Below are positions 9,431-19,286 of a stretch of DNA of 64,000 nt, piece after piece. The position numbers were made by a program, and so were the translations under genes. The number at the start of each line of letters is the position of its first letter. Position 1 is the first letter of the stretch. This DNA comes from Turicibacter sanguinis (GTDB lineage Bacteria > Bacillota_I > Bacilli_A > MOL361 > Turicibacteraceae): assembly GCF_013046825.1 (NCBI RefSeq), contig NZ_CP053187.1:341501-405500 (forward strand), in the 5' to 3' direction. The notes under the pieces were generated by a model that ran no database searches, was not told where the DNA came from, and saw nothing but the letters and a program-made list of their open reading frames with translations.

Positions 9431-11182
9431 CTAAACTAAAATCTTTTTAAGCTCTCCGACCACTGACTCCACATTATATTTCTCAACCTCTTCTAACGCT
9501 CTAACGCCCATCACACTTACCAATTCAGCATTAGACATCAGTTTCTCAATACAATTAGCAGTAGTCACGGCATCTCCAACAGGTACTAAGAATCCAGTCT
9601 CTCCATCAATCACTAAATCACGAATCCCACGAATATTCGTTCCAATCACAGGTTTGCCACAAGCCATTAATTCCATGATATTTCGTGGCAATCCTTCACG
9701 ATATGACAACAAAATTCCAATATCGCTAACCCCGATTAATTCTTTAATATCCGTTCGATAGCCAAGCATCTGAATACAGTCTGATAACCCGCGTTTCTCC
9801 ACCTCAGCAACAACCTCAGCAAATAACGATCCTTCACCTGCACAAAGCACCTTAACCGATTTTCCTCTTTGCTTCAATAATTCAACCGCTTGAATCATCT
9901 GATGATGATTTTTATTTTTGTTCACCTCTGCAATCATCAAAATCACAAAGTCATCCTTCGCTAAATCATACTTGTATCGATTGAACTTCGCTTCATAATC
10001 ACGTAACTGATAATCACTCACCGTAACGCCAACACCATTCACCTTATAAGTTGCTCGAACTCCGAGTCGTTTTCCACGCTCAAAATCCTCATCATTAATC
10101 GTAATCAACTGATCCGTAAACTTTGCCATCACCCACTCAATTGGATAATACATCAGCCACCCGGATAATGAGCCACCTTGATGAAAATGGAATCCATGCA
10201 CCGTATAAACTGTTTTTAAAGTGTGATATTTGAGTTTTAACAATCTTCCATACAACGCGGCAATCGGAGTATGAACATGCACCGTTTCATACCTATTCTC
10301 TTTTTGTATCTTTGATAATTTCCTAAATGCTTTTAAATTCCTTAGATCAAGCGGATTTCTTGTAAATGGAAGATCATAAACTTCCACACCTCGATTAAGC
10401 AAGATATCATTCACTTCTTGATCAACACAACAGGCAATATCCACAAGGTATCCTTGATCAAGTAACATCATAATATGGGGAACTAAAAAAGCATTGACCG
10501 TTCGACTAACCGTTGTCACATACAATATTTTCTTCATCTTTTTTCCCCTAACCACTTTAGCAGGTACCCCCACCACAGTACAGTAACCATATGTACTCTT
10601 TAATACAACACTTCCAGCTCCAACCTTCGTTTGTGGGCCAATTTTTAATCCTTGAATAATTGTGGCTCCACTTCCAATAAAACACCCTTCTTCAAGAGTC
10701 ACATGACCTGAAATATTACAATTCCATAAAATATCACAATAATCTTTAATCACACTATCATGCCCAATGCCTGTTGATGCACAAACAATGACGTGATCTC
10801 CCAACATCACATCAACTGTCATCATTACCTGCTGATAAATGATACATCCTTCTCCAATACTCATGAATGGATTTAAATCCACCTTCGGATGAATTAACTT
10901 CGCAAACTTCACCCATGGATAAAACTCTTTAATTTTCATGATGATTTTCTTTTTGACTGTATAATTAGCGATAGCACATACCACATAAATCGGCCCTTTA
11001 TATTGCGTTAAAATATCTAATGGGCCAAGAACAGAGACCCCATTATATTCCGTTCCGACCGCTGTAAAATCATCAATGAAACCTAGTAAATCCCAAGTAG
11101 GATGAACACGATTAATTGCCTCAACAATTAGCGTTGCCTCGCGTCCAACACCACCTGCCCCAATAATCAACAGAGGTTTCAT
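9431..11182 (-). CDS. Fusion of PglD-like sugar acetyltransferase and EpsD-like GT4 glycosyltransferase
   Basis: One 583-residue frame encodes two normally separate enzymes. Residues 1-213 are a NeuD/PglD/EpsM-type acetyltransferase: a Rossmann-like start (LLIIGAGGVGREA) and a left-handed beta-helix with hexapeptide repeats ending GVPAKVVRG, the usual C terminus of such proteins. Residues 216-583 start MKKILYVTTVSRTVNAF and form a GT4 enzyme with VYTVHGFHFHQGG and YREGLPRNIMELMACGKP, matching EpsD. The linker is only a few residues. AGGGGAAAAAAG precedes the internal ATG at 10534-10536, so the GT4 half could also be translated alone. The acetyltransferase half would finish UDP-diNAc-bacillosamine. 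Confidence 0.85.
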   Translation of the reverse strand: MKPLLIIGAGGVGREATLIVEAINRVHPTWDLLGFIDDFTAVGTEYNGVSVLGPLDILTQYKGPIYVVCAIANYTVKKKIIMKIKEFYPWVKFAKLIHPKVDLNPFMSIGEGCIIYQQVMMTVDVMLGDHVIVCASTGIGHDSVIKDYCDILWNCNISGHVTLEEGCFIGSGATIIQGLKIGPQTKVGAGSVVLKSTYGYCTVVGVPAKVVRGKKMKKILYVTTVSRTVNAFLVPHIMMLLDQGYLVDIACCVDQEVNDILLNRGVEVYDLPFTRNPLDLRNLKAFRKLSKIQKENRYETVHVHTPIAALYGRLLKLKYHTLKTVYTVHGFHFHQGGSLSGWLMYYPIEWVMAKFTDQLITINDEDFERGKRLGVRATYKVNGVGVTVSDYQLRDYEAKFNRYKYDLAKDDFVILMIAEVNKNKNHHQMIQAVELLKQRGKSVKVLCAGEGSLFAEVVAEVEKRGLSDCIQMLGYRTDIKELIGVSDIGILLSYREGLPRNIMELMACGKPVIGTNIRGIRDLVIDGETGFLVPVGDAVTTANCIEKLMSNAELVSVMGVRALEEVEKYNVESVVGELKKILV

Positions 11183-11199
11183 TTTATTCTCCCTTTCCC

Positions 11200-11796
11200 T
11201 TAGACGATTCTTCTCTTAAACTTCTCCATCGTGACTTGCCCTTCCTGGCTAATTCCCTCCCGCTTCAATACCTTAATAACGGTCATCCACAGGATTTTTA
11301 AATCTAACCCAAAATGACGATGGTCCACATACCAGACATCCAAATTAAAACGTTCCTCCCAAGAAACCAAATTTCGACCGTTCACTTGGGCCCATCCCGT
11401 TAATCCAGGTCTGATTTCATGACGTCTAATTTGATGCTCATCATATTCTAGCAAATACTCAACAAGCAGTGGGCGTGGTCCCACAAAACTCATTTCTCCC
11501 TTTAAAATATTAAATAACTCTGGAAGTTCATCCAAACTTGTTTGACGGAGAAATTGGCCAAATTTCGTGAGACGCATCTCATCTGATAATGGCTGCCCCT
11601 TTTTATCGACCGAGTTACTCATTGTTCGAAATTTATAGATTTTAAAAATTTGATTATCTTTCCCAACACGTTCTTGTACAAAAAATACGGGCCATCCCAT
11701 CTTAATCCCAACTAAAACAGCGACTAGCAGTATAACAGGCGATAATAAAATAATTAAAACAAGACTCATCACAATATCAAAAACTCTCTTTCGCAT
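11200..11796 (-). CDS. Initiating sugar-phosphate transferase, PglC/EpsL type
   Basis: The 198-residue product has one N-terminal membrane segment (residues 10-30), then [27 protein letters not shown] and [13 protein letters not shown], the signature of small PglC-type phosphoglycosyl transferases. These load the first sugar phosphate onto undecaprenyl phosphate. The neighbours encode all the steps to UDP-diNAc-bacillosamine, the PglC donor, so that sugar is the likely first residue. AAAGGGGAATAAGG precedes the ATG. Length is typical for the minimal enzyme without the polytopic N-terminal domain of WbaP-type transferases. Confidence 0.88.
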   Translation of the reverse strand: MRKRVFDIVMSLVLIILLSPVILLVAVLVGIKMGWPVFFVQERVGKDNQIFKIYKFRTMSNSVDKKGQPLSDEMRLTKFGQFLRQTSLDELPELFNILKGEMSFVGPRPLLVEYLLEYDEHQIRRHEIRPGLTGWAQVNGRNLVSWEERFNLDVWYVDHRHFGLDLKILWMTVIKVLKREGISQEGQVTMEKFKRRIV

Positions 11797-11798
11797 CC

Positions 11799-12923
11799 TT
11801 ATTCCCCTTTAAATAAAGACTTAATGATTTCGATAACATATTCTTGTTCTTCGATGGTCATCTTCGTATCAGATGGTAAACAAAGGCCACGATTGAAAAC
11901 ATCTTCACTCACTGAGTGATTATCGTCCATATAATAAGGATAATCTTTAAAAATCGGTTGCAGATGCATTGGCTTCCAAATCGGGCGTGATTCAATATTT
12001 TCAGCTTCTAAAGCCAAAATAATATCTAATGGTTTAATCTGACACTCTGCATCTAAAATGGCACAGCTTAACCAATAATTTGGTTCCCCGTACTCACGAA
12101 TTGGCATCATATTAAGTCCTTCAATCTCTTTAAAGGCTTCTTCATATCGTTTGAAGATGGCTTTCTTTTGTTGAATTCGAGTTTCTAAGACTTGTAGTTG
12201 CCCTCGTCCAATTCCTGCCAATACGTTACTCATACGGTTATTGTATCCAAGTTCCTTATGTTCATAATGACGGGCGGCTTCTCGCGCCTGAGTTGCCCAA
12301 AATCGTGCTTTTTCAACATGAGCCTGATGATTTGAAATCATCATACCACCACCCGATGTTGTAATAATCTTATTGCCATTAAACGAATAAATTCCAATCT
12401 CACCGAGTGTTCCTGAAGCTTGGCCTTTGTACGTTGCACCTAATGATTCTGCCGCATCCTCTAAAATCGGGACCCCATGTTCATCACAAATAGCTTTGAT
12501 TTCATCCATATCAGCACTTTGACCGTATAAATGGACAACCACGACAGCTTTTGGTGTATAATCTTCAAACGCTTTGCGAAGTGCATTTGGTGACATATTC
12601 CAAGAATTTATTTCCGAGTCAATAAAAACGGGCGTTGCTCCTTCATAGATAATTGGATTACAACTTGCTGAAAAGGTAAGTGTCGAACAAAACACCACAT
12701 CACCTGGTGAAACACCAAGGGCTTTTAATCCTAAATGAATGGCTGCTGTCCCAGAAGATAGTGCTGCCGCATGTGAAGTTCCCACTCTATGGGCGAGCTC
12801 CTTTTCAAACTCATTAACATTCGGTCCAAGCGGTGCCACCCAGTTCGTTTCAAAAGCTTCAGCTACATAAGCTTGCTCGGCCCCTCCCATATGAGGTGAA
12901 GCTAAATAAATCCGTTTCCCCAT
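11799..12923 (-). CDS. PLP-dependent sugar aminotransferase (DegT/DnrJ/EryC1; PglE/EpsN type)
   Basis: The 374-residue protein starts [15 protein letters not shown], with [17 protein letters not shown] near residue 56 and the PLP-binding lysine in [15 protein letters not shown] near residue 185. It should transfer an amino group to UDP-4-keto-6-deoxy-GlcNAc made by the dehydratase encoded just upstream. The [13 protein letters not shown] start region and length match PglE/EpsN. It follows the dehydratase by 12 bases and precedes the initiating transferase by two bases. Confidence 0.88.
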   Translation of the reverse strand: MGKRIYLASPHMGGAEQAYVAEAFETNWVAPLGPNVNEFEKELAHRVGTSHAAALSSGTAAIHLGLKALGVSPGDVVFCSTLTFSASCNPIIYEGATPVFIDSEINSWNMSPNALRKAFEDYTPKAVVVVHLYGQSADMDEIKAICDEHGVPILEDAAESLGATYKGQASGTLGEIGIYSFNGNKIITTSGGGMMISNHQAHVEKARFWATQAREAARHYEHKELGYNNRMSNVLAGIGRGQLQVLETRIQQKKAIFKRYEEAFKEIEGLNMMPIREYGEPNYWLSCAILDAECQIKPLDIILALEAENIESRPIWKPMHLQPIFKDYPYYMDDNHSVSEDVFNRGLCLPSDTKMTIEEQEYVIEIIKSLFKGE

Positions 12924-12935
12924 GTTTATCTCTCC

Positions 12936-14846
12936 CTAACTAACATCCTCTACGACTAAATTTAACTCTTTCTTAAAATGATGGTCTGGCTCTTTATATG
13001 TTGTCACAATTTCTTTCATCATCTCTCTAACCAACTTGTCATCTGAAAGGACACATTTTAATTGATCCAAATGATGTTGCAACCTTTCAAAGCTTTCTAC
13101 TGGAGGACGGCCAATAAATATTTTCTTATTCGCGGTCTTTAATAGTCCCTCTTCAGATAGCAACAATTCTTCAAACATTTTCTCACCAGGACGAAGCCCT
13201 GTATATTTAATATCAATGTCTTTTCCAAGTTCGAGTCCTGACAGACGAATCAATCCTTTAGCTAAATCGACAATTTTAACCGGTTCTCCCATATCTAAAA
13301 CAAAGACTTCGCCCCCACGAGCCATTGCTCCAGCTTGTAACACCAACTCAACAGCCTCTGGTATTGTCATAAAATAACGAATAATATCAGGATGTGTTAC
13401 TGTGATAGGGCCACCATTTTCTATCTGACGCTTAAACAATGGAATCACACTCCCATTGCTTCCAAGCACATTTCCAAAACGAACCGCGACATACTCACAA
13501 CGGCTGTGCTCATTTAAACTTTGAATAATCATTTCCGCTAATCGTTTTGAAGCTCCCATAATATTTGTTGGATTCACAGCCTTATCCGTTGAAATTAACA
13601 CAAAGCGTGACACCTTAAATTCATGTGCACATTTAGCAACATTTAAGGTTCCAAACACATTATTTTTAATCGCTTCTTGTGGACTAGCTTCCATGAGTGG
13701 TACATGTTTATGAGCTGCCGCATGATAGACAATCTGTGGGTGATACTGATTAAAAATTTGTCTGATACGGCTAAAGTCACGAACCGATGCGATGATAACT
13801 TTTAAATCTAATCCTTTTCCATACATCGCTTTTAACTCATTTTGAATGTCATACGCTGAATTTTCATAAATATCGACGATAATTAATGTTTTCGGGTTGA
13901 AACTAGCAATCTGACGACAAAGTTCAGAACCAATCGAACCGCCACCTCCTGTCACTAGCACCACTTTACCATGAATGAAGTTACTGATTTCTTCAAGGTT
14001 TGTTTCGACCGGATCACGTCCAAGTAAATCCTCAATTTCAACATCTCGTATTTTTCGAATATCGACTTCTCCGTTAATTAACTGATACAATCCCGGCATC
14101 GTCTTCAATTTACACGGCGTTTTCTGACAAATATCAAGAATCTGCTTCATCTCTTTTCCATTCATCGATGGAATCGAAACCAAGATTTCATCCACGTTCT
14201 TCTCTTCTACGACTCGCACGATATCGTGACGCGTTCCAACGACATCCACCCCATGTAACGTGCGACCTTGCTTACTTTTATCATCATCAATAACCCCAAC
14301 CGGACGTAATTTTACATCCTCATTGATTTGAAGCTCGCGAATCACTGTTGATCCGGCATCTCCTCCGCCGACAATCAATACATTTTTCCACTTTGATTTA
14401 GGTTGCAGTTGTAAAGTAAATCGGCGATCGCGTCTTACCACACGATAAGCAAATCGAATCCCTCCGATAAAGAAAACGAGCAGTAAAATATAAACTGGCA
14501 TTAAAATCACATCAAAATTAATATGCAAGATTGGGTTAATAACAAGAAATAAGATTAATCCCCCAATGACACAGGCCTTTAATACATTTAATAATTCTGA
14601 AATACTCGCATATTGCCATAAACTTTTATACAGTTTAAACAAATAAAATAACCCGACTAAACAGATAGAATAAGGGAGAACACTTTTTAAAAAATCATCT
14701 CCAAAATAGATAGGCCAATTGACCCCATATTTAAAACTTAAGATGAGATACGTACTAAGCTGTATTAAACAAACATCAATAAAGATTAAACTCATTTTCC
14801 AAACTTGGCCTAAATACATTCCTTTTAACACAGTCTCGCTCTTCAT
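12936..14846 (-). CDS. UDP-sugar 4,6-dehydratase (PglF/EpsC/CapD family)
   Basis: The 636-residue protein has about four N-terminal membrane helices (residues 15-135), a CoA-binding-like domain (VLIVGGGDAGSTVIREL), then an extended SDR domain with VTGGGGSIGSELC near residue 285. STDKAVNPTNIMGASKR near 415 carries the TDK version of the catalytic motif found in PglF-type dehydratases. It should convert UDP-GlcNAc to the 4-keto-6-deoxy sugar used by the aminotransferase. The start lies 32 bases after the kinase gene. No terminator is seen in that gap, unlike the two degenerate cassettes further right. Confidence 0.88.
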   Translation of the reverse strand: MKSETVLKGMYLGQVWKMSLIFIDVCLIQLSTYLILSFKYGVNWPIYFGDDFLKSVLPYSICLVGLFYLFKLYKSLWQYASISELLNVLKACVIGGLILFLVINPILHINFDVILMPVYILLLVFFIGGIRFAYRVVRRDRRFTLQLQPKSKWKNVLIVGGGDAGSTVIRELQINEDVKLRPVGVIDDDKSKQGRTLHGVDVVGTRHDIVRVVEEKNVDEILVSIPSMNGKEMKQILDICQKTPCKLKTMPGLYQLINGEVDIRKIRDVEIEDLLGRDPVETNLEEISNFIHGKVVLVTGGGGSIGSELCRQIASFNPKTLIIVDIYENSAYDIQNELKAMYGKGLDLKVIIASVRDFSRIRQIFNQYHPQIVYHAAAHKHVPLMEASPQEAIKNNVFGTLNVAKCAHEFKVSRFVLISTDKAVNPTNIMGASKRLAEMIIQSLNEHSRCEYVAVRFGNVLGSNGSVIPLFKRQIENGGPITVTHPDIIRYFMTIPEAVELVLQAGAMARGGEVFVLDMGEPVKIVDLAKGLIRLSGLELGKDIDIKYTGLRPGEKMFEELLLSEEGLLKTANKKIFIGRPPVESFERLQHHLDQLKCVLSDDKLVREMMKEIVTTYKEPDHHFKKELNLVVEDVS

Positions 14847-14878
14847 CTAACCCCCAACCTCTTTTCAATTCTCTTAAT

Positions 14879-15619
14879 TTATTTTCTTCCAAATGCTTTT
14901 TTACCAAATGATTTTCTTCGCATAGGTTCCTCTTGCGTATAAGTATAATATTGATATCCTAAATAACGAGCAGACTCCACTGGTACCATCGTTAAAACGG
15001 CTCCAAGTAATCTTGCATTGACCTTTTCTAGATGATTCTTTGCCTGTTTCGTTAGCTCGATTTGCGTTTTTCCCGAAGCTACAACTAATAAGGTTCCATC
15101 TGTTTTAGTTGCAAGTAAGGCTGCATCCGTCACAACACCAACCGGTGGCGTATCATAAATCACGACATCATATGTTTCTTTTGCTTTTTCAAAGAAATGA
15201 TTCATAGCACGTGAACTTAAAAGTTCTACTGAATTAGGCGGAATCGGGCCCGTTGTTAAGACACTTAAATTTTCTTTCACTGCGTGTACCACTTCAGAAA
15301 TTTCTAAACGACTCGCCACTACATTTGTAAGTCCACGTGAGTTTTGTAAGTCAAAAAACTTATGTAATTTGGGACGACGTAAATCAGCATCGATTAATAA
15401 GACTTTTTTTCCTGTTTGAGCATAAGCAACGGCTAAATTAACTGATGTCGTGCTCTTTCCTTCTGATGGTCCTGGACTTGTAATCGTCAATGTTTTGATA
15501 GTTTCATCTAATCCTGAGAATTGAATATTCGTATATAAGGTTCGATAGGCCTCAGTAGCAGGAGACTTTGGACTAATCAAACTAATAACGTCATTATGCT
15601 CGACTTGTTTTCGCTTCAT
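14879..15619 (-). CDS. BY-kinase of the main eps operon (CpsD/CapB/EpsB type)
   Basis: The 246-residue cytoplasmic kinase has Walker A (TSPGPSEGKSTT near residue 47), Walker A' (VLLIDADLRRP near 73) and Walker B (VVIYDTPPVG near 152). A C-terminal tyrosine cluster (YLGYQYYTYTQEE) is the autophosphorylation site. YRTLYTNIQF near the N terminus is the adaptor contact. It needs the CpsC-type membrane partner, encoded just upstream with a 26-base overlap. The pair controls chain length and export of the polysaccharide. Confidence 0.9.
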   Translation of the reverse strand: MKRKQVEHNDVISLISPKSPATEAYRTLYTNIQFSGLDETIKTLTITSPGPSEGKSTTSVNLAVAYAQTGKKVLLIDADLRRPKLHKFFDLQNSRGLTNVVASRLEISEVVHAVKENLSVLTTGPIPPNSVELLSSRAMNHFFEKAKETYDVVIYDTPPVGVVTDAALLATKTDGTLLVVASGKTQIELTKQAKNHLEKVNARLLGAVLTMVPVESARYLGYQYYTYTQEEPMRRKSFGKKAFGRK

Positions 15620-16322
15620 CCTTTTTCCCCTCCATCATTTTTTGTGCTCGATATTTTGAGAGTTCAATATCAGTATTTGGAATGACTCCCATAATTGGAA
15701 TGCCCAGTTCATCTTCTACTTCTTTTGCTGTTTTAAAAGTTGTATCTAAAACTTCTAATAAAAGGATGATTCCAATTGCTAAAACAACTCCAATCATGCC
15801 CCCTATCATAATACTTCGATTTAAATTCATTCCTGATGTCACATACGGGACTCGTGCTTCATCAACGACAGATAAATCAATATCAGACATCATTTTCTTT
15901 ACCATATCCATTAAAACTTCTGCTGTGATATTAGCAACTTTGGCAGCTGACTCTGCATTTGTATGTGTCACCGATAATTTGACGAGTGATCCATCCCCAG
16001 CACTGATACTAATACTTCCTAATGAACCACTACCTACTGCCTCAGCTATTTGTGTTCGCACTGACTGACTATTTAACATGCCAGTAAATGTTGTGATCAC
16101 ATTACTTCCAACAGAAAAATCACGACTACTCGTCGTCAATCCTGTGCTTTTATAGTGCATTAATAAAGTCGTTGACGCTTGATAAACTGGAACATAACTA
16201 CTATAGGTACGGTATCCCATTAATCCAGCTAACAAACCACCTAATAGGACGATGAGCCACCAACGTTTTTTTAATAAATCAATGTACTCATAGAAATTAA
16301 TTCCTTTTTCAGCTATTTGCAT
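15594..16322 (-). CDS. Polysaccharide chain-length regulator / BY-kinase activator (CpsC/EpsA type, Wzz domain)
   Basis: The 242-residue product has a membrane helix near residues 20-40, an extracellular Wzz-like domain, a second helix near 175-195, and a cytoplasmic tail with LGIPIMGVIPN that activates the kinase. It is the first gene of the eps operon, 238 bases after the pseudokinase gene. RBS AGGGGGATAAAAAG precedes the ATG. The C-terminal tail beyond the activator motif is rich in charged residues and overlaps the kinase gene. Confidence 0.88.
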   Translation of the reverse strand: MQIAEKGINFYEYIDLLKKRWWLIVLLGGLLAGLMGYRTYSSYVPVYQASTTLLMHYKSTGLTTSSRDFSVGSNVITTFTGMLNSQSVRTQIAEAVGSGSLGSISISAGDGSLVKLSVTHTNAESAAKVANITAEVLMDMVKKMMSDIDLSVVDEARVPYVTSGMNLNRSIMIGGMIGVVLAIGIILLLEVLDTTFKTAKEVEDELGIPIMGVIPNTDIELSKYRAQKMMEGKKDEAKTSRA

Positions 16323-16491
16323 CTTTTTATCCCCCTATTTCTAAAAATTAAACTTGGTGTGGCTAAATGTTCATTTTATTCATTTCTGTAAAATTTATAT
16401 CTTATTTTGCCTGTCAGATAGTGTCATATTATCAATAAGAATCATATTTATTGGGATATTCGACGTGTAGTGTAATCTTTTTCACTTGATT

Positions 16492-16520
16492 AGTTAAAAT
16501 TCACTATTGTAAATTGTCAA
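16492..16520 (-). promoter_or_regulatory. Probable promoter of the main eps operon
   Basis: On the minus strand TTGACA (16515-16520) and TTAACT (16492-16497) are separated by 17 bases. They lie about 170 bases before the chain-length regulator start, after the pseudokinase gene. The -35 matches consensus fully and the -10 only partly. The long leader would leave room for further control. No terminator hairpin stands out in it. Confidence 0.5.
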
Positions 16521-16560
16521 AAAGGGGAATTTAATATTTTTTAGTAAAATATGTAACAAT

Positions 16561-17211
16561 TTATATGTTATCGTAATAAGAAGAAGAATTGATGGAGCTT
16601 TTTGTAAAAATAGTTCCTATTACATTCGCCTTGACTTGATTTAATTGCTTTTGACACAGTTTTACTTTTCCTATTTTTGATTTACCTTCCTCTATTAAAA
16701 ATAAAACCCCACTTGAGTGAGTCGAAAGAATCGTTGCATCATTCACAAAGCACATTGGAGGACTTGTCATTAAAATAACATCATAGTTAGTTTTTAAATG
16801 AGATAATAATGAATTCATTTTCATCGAACCGATAACCACATTCGGATGAGGGACTAATGGTCCCGATGGTAACACATGAAGATTATGTTCAATTTCAGTA
16901 ATGGCTTTTCCTATGGGAATTTCATTTAATAATACATTACTCATCCCCGGTTCTTTGTTCAGTTGAAAAAAGCGATGTAAACGAGGACGGTATAAATCTC
17001 CCTCTACAATTAATACGCGCTGACCAATTTTAGCAAACATCAAGCCGAGTTGACTGATGATGGATCCCATTTTTTCATTGAGTTCATACGAGACAAATAA
17101 AAATATTTTATGTTTCTCATTTAAAGCACTGTATTGTAAATTCGTACGTAATGTACGATAATATTCCGAAGCATGCCTATATTCTTTAGTTATTTTTTGC
17201 GACTTTTTCAT
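16561..17211 (-). CDS. Degenerate BY-kinase paralog lacking Walker motifs (pseudokinase)
   Basis: The 216-residue protein aligns along its length with the three BY-kinases of the window: YYRTLRTNLQY at the N terminus, RPRLHRFFQL, LHVLPSGPLVP and a central NDATIL. Walker A is ELNEKMGSI instead of GPxEGKST. Walker A' has lost its first Asp (LIVEGDLYRP), and Walker B reads VILMTSPP without Asp. The tyrosine cluster is reduced to SSYYDN. The frame is intact, so it is not simply decayed; it probably does not bind ATP. I start at 17209-17211, eight bases after GGAGG. Possible roles are a scaffold or decoy for the CpsC-type activator. Confidence 0.75.
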   Translation of the reverse strand: MKKSQKITKEYRHASEYYRTLRTNLQYSALNEKHKIFLFVSYELNEKMGSIISQLGLMFAKIGQRVLIVEGDLYRPRLHRFFQLNKEPGMSNVLLNEIPIGKAITEIEHNLHVLPSGPLVPHPNVVIGSMKMNSLLSHLKTNYDVILMTSPPMCFVNDATILSTHSSGVLFLIEEGKSKIGKVKLCQKQLNQVKANVIGTIFTKSSINSSSYYDNI

Positions 17212-17325
17212 CGATTCTTCCTCCAATCAAATTAGTTTTATGTCTATTATTAGAACGATTAAAACTTATCTGAAGTTATATATATGTCAGTCAATCATTA
17301 AATAATACTTTATTAAAAAAATACC

Positions 17326-17360
17326 CAAAAAAAAGCAGACCATTTACTAAGTGGTCTGCT
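17326..17360 (-). terminator. Rho-independent terminator after the metallophosphoesterase gene
   Basis: A nine-base-pair stem (AGCAGACCA / TGGTCTGCT, 17334-17360) with a nine-base loop is followed on the minus strand by eight T. It lies two bases after the metallophosphoesterase stop and separates it from the pseudokinase gene. Confidence 0.9.
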
Positions 17361-17362
17361 AC

Positions 17363-18157
17363 TTATTTTTGGTTAGTTAAAGTAATTAAATTGATTTCTG
17401 GTGGATTAAACCATCGCTTTTGAAGCCATTTACTAGAGGCACTCGCGCCTAGGCCCGCTGTTGTATATTGGCTATACCCTTCAAATTGTTTTAAACCCAT
17501 GACGTCTGATTGGTCAGGAAACCATTGTTGACCATCAATATTTGGAATAAAAATAGCTCCATATCCCGGAATCCGAATTTGTCCCCCATGATAATGACCT
17601 ACGAGTATCAAATCATAGCCAAGATTTTGAGGGAGTGGCTCATGTCCAAGACCAATAACCACTTTGTCATCGAATTCATCACCTAGTACGGTATTCCACA
17701 CGTATTGTTTAATCAGTAGCTCTTTCCCATTGCGATTAAAAACGTACGGTTCATCTAACATTTCTAAACCATGTTGCCGAATAATTTCCACATCCTCGAG
17801 TGAATCAATGTTTCCTTTCACAAAAAATTGTGGTGCATCTGACTCAATCCCTTCTAACACATCAAAAAATGGAGTTAAATCAGGATTATGTCGATCCACA
17901 ACGTCTCCTGTAATGGCAATCATATCAAACGATTGCTTGTTAATGAGTCTTGTGAGAATCCATTGGTCCCGTCCAAAGGTTTTTCCATGTAAATCGCTAA
18001 ATTGTAAAATTGTAAATCCTTCAAATTCATCTGGTAAGTCTTCAATATAGATGACTTCTTTTCGAACGATTGGAAAAAGATTTAGGAATTCATTAAATAA
18101 ATAAATCCCCATGATTCCTATACATAAACTACAAACCATCACCTTAAATTCTCCCAT
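17363..18157 (-). CDS. Membrane-anchored metallophosphoesterase (YaeI/YkuE-like)
   Basis: The 264-residue protein has an N-terminal membrane anchor (residues 5-22) followed by a calcineurin-like domain: FSDLHGKTFG, TGDVVDRHN, GNID and GHYHGGQIRIPG are the metal-binding blocks. Homologs such as YkuE and LpxG-like proteins act on phospholipid or lipid-linked phosphate substrates at the membrane; the substrate here is unknown. The usual GNHD block is GNID, so one metal ligand may be replaced. GGAGGGGAAA precedes the ATG. It is transcribed alone, divergent from galU. Confidence 0.8.
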   Translation of the reverse strand: MGEFKVMVCSLCIGIMGIYLFNEFLNLFPIVRKEVIYIEDLPDEFEGFTILQFSDLHGKTFGRDQWILTRLINKQSFDMIAITGDVVDRHNPDLTPFFDVLEGIESDAPQFFVKGNIDSLEDVEIIRQHGLEMLDEPYVFNRNGKELLIKQYVWNTVLGDEFDDKVVIGLGHEPLPQNLGYDLILVGHYHGGQIRIPGYGAIFIPNIDGQQWFPDQSDVMGLKQFEGYSQYTTAGLGASASSKWLQKRWFNPPEINLITLTNQK

Positions 18158-18286
18158 TTTCCCCTCCTTTTTTATTAGTCAACTATATTATAAAAAAACA
18201 AGTCCTACAAAATTCATAGAAAAGTGCCACTGTTCATTAAAACGCTTTATATTAAAGTTTTTATATTATCGTTTATTCAAATATGA

Positions 18287-18292
18287 TATAAT
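18287..18292 (+). promoter_or_regulatory. Candidate -10 element of galU
   Basis: TATAAT lies 74 bases before the galU start in the divergent region. The bases at the expected -35 position match the consensus poorly, so the promoter assignment is tentative. Confidence 0.35.
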
Positions 18293-18365
18293 TTAAAGAG
18301 TATTTTTGTAAAAAAATAGGGATTTTTACGAAATATTTGAATATGGGATTGGAGAGATAAGTTTT

Positions 18366-19247
18366 ATGAGAAAGCCTGTACGTAAAGCCGTGATTCCCGC
18401 TGCAGGATTTGGAACTCGTTTCTTACCTGCAACAAAATCACAACCAAAAGAAATGTTACCAATCGTTGATAAGCCAACGATTCAGTACATTATTGAAGAA
18501 GCGATTGCTTCAGGAATTGAAGAAATTTTAATTGTCACTAGTTCAACTAAACGTTCAATTGAAGATCACTTTGATAAATCATATGAACTTGAAGATACAT
18601 TAGCTAAAAAAGGGAAACAAGACATGTTAGAAATGGTTCAAAGCATTTCAAATATGGCTCAAATTCACTACATTCGTCAAAAAGAAGCGAAAGGTTTAGG
18701 GCATGCCATTTTATGTGCTAAAACGTTTATCGGTGATGAACCCTTTGCTGTCCTTTTAGGAGACGATATCGTCGTAAACGAAGAAAACCCAGCAACAGGG
18801 CAATTAATTCGTGCCTACGAAAAGAATGGATGCTCAATCATGGGAGTTCAATCCGTTGCTGACGAGGACGTCTCAAAATACGGAATCATGAAACCATCTA
18901 CTTCATCTAAACCAGATGGACGCTTAGTGAAATTAAGTGGAATGGTTGAAAAACCAAAACAAGAAGAGGCGCCATCTAATTTAGCCGTGATGGGACGCTA
19001 CGTCTTAACACCTGAAATCTTCGAAATGTTAGAAACGCAAGAACCAGGAGCAGGTGGAGAAATCCAATTAACAGACGCGATTGACCGCTTAATGGACCGC
19101 CAAGCGGTTTACGCTTACGACTTCGAAGGAAATCGTTACGATGTCGGAGACAAATTCGGCTTCATTAAAGCAACGATCGACTTCGCCTTAAGCCGCGAAG
19201 ACTTAAAACACCAAGTAGAAGCTTATTTAAAAGAATTAATGGCATAA
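18366..19247 (+). CDS. galU: UTP-glucose-1-phosphate uridylyltransferase
   Basis: The 293-residue product shows the full GalU pattern: [26 protein letters not shown] at the start (nucleotide loop plus lysine), [18 protein letters not shown] near residue 137, and [10 protein letters not shown] near 235. It makes UDP-glucose for polysaccharide, glycolipid and teichoic acid synthesis. It is the only plus-strand gene between the eps operon and the LCP gene, and it ends in a bidirectional terminator. RBS GGAGAGATAAGTTTT precedes the ATG. Codon use is richer in G and C than in the flanking regions. Confidence 0.93.
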   Translation: MRKPVRKAVIPAAGFGTRFLPATKSQPKEMLPIVDKPTIQYIIEEAIASGIEEILIVTSSTKRSIEDHFDKSYELEDTLAKKGKQDMLEMVQSISNMAQIHYIRQKEAKGLGHAILCAKTFIGDEPFAVLLGDDIVVNEENPATGQLIRAYEKNGCSIMGVQSVADEDVSKYGIMKPSTSSKPDGRLVKLSGMVEKPKQEEAPSNLAVMGRYVLTPEIFEMLETQEPGAGGEIQLTDAIDRLMDRQAVYAYDFEGNRYDVGDKFGFIKATIDFALSREDLKHQVEAYLKELMA

Positions 19248-19248
19248 A

Positions 19249-19286
19249 AAAATGAGGAACGACAGATGATCGTTCCTCATTTTTTT
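19249..19286. terminator. Bidirectional terminator between galU and the LCP gene
   Basis: The stem AATGAGGAACG / CGTTCCTCATT with an eight-base loop is flanked by A-runs on one side and T-runs on the other. It can therefore stop transcription from both convergent genes. Confidence 0.9.
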
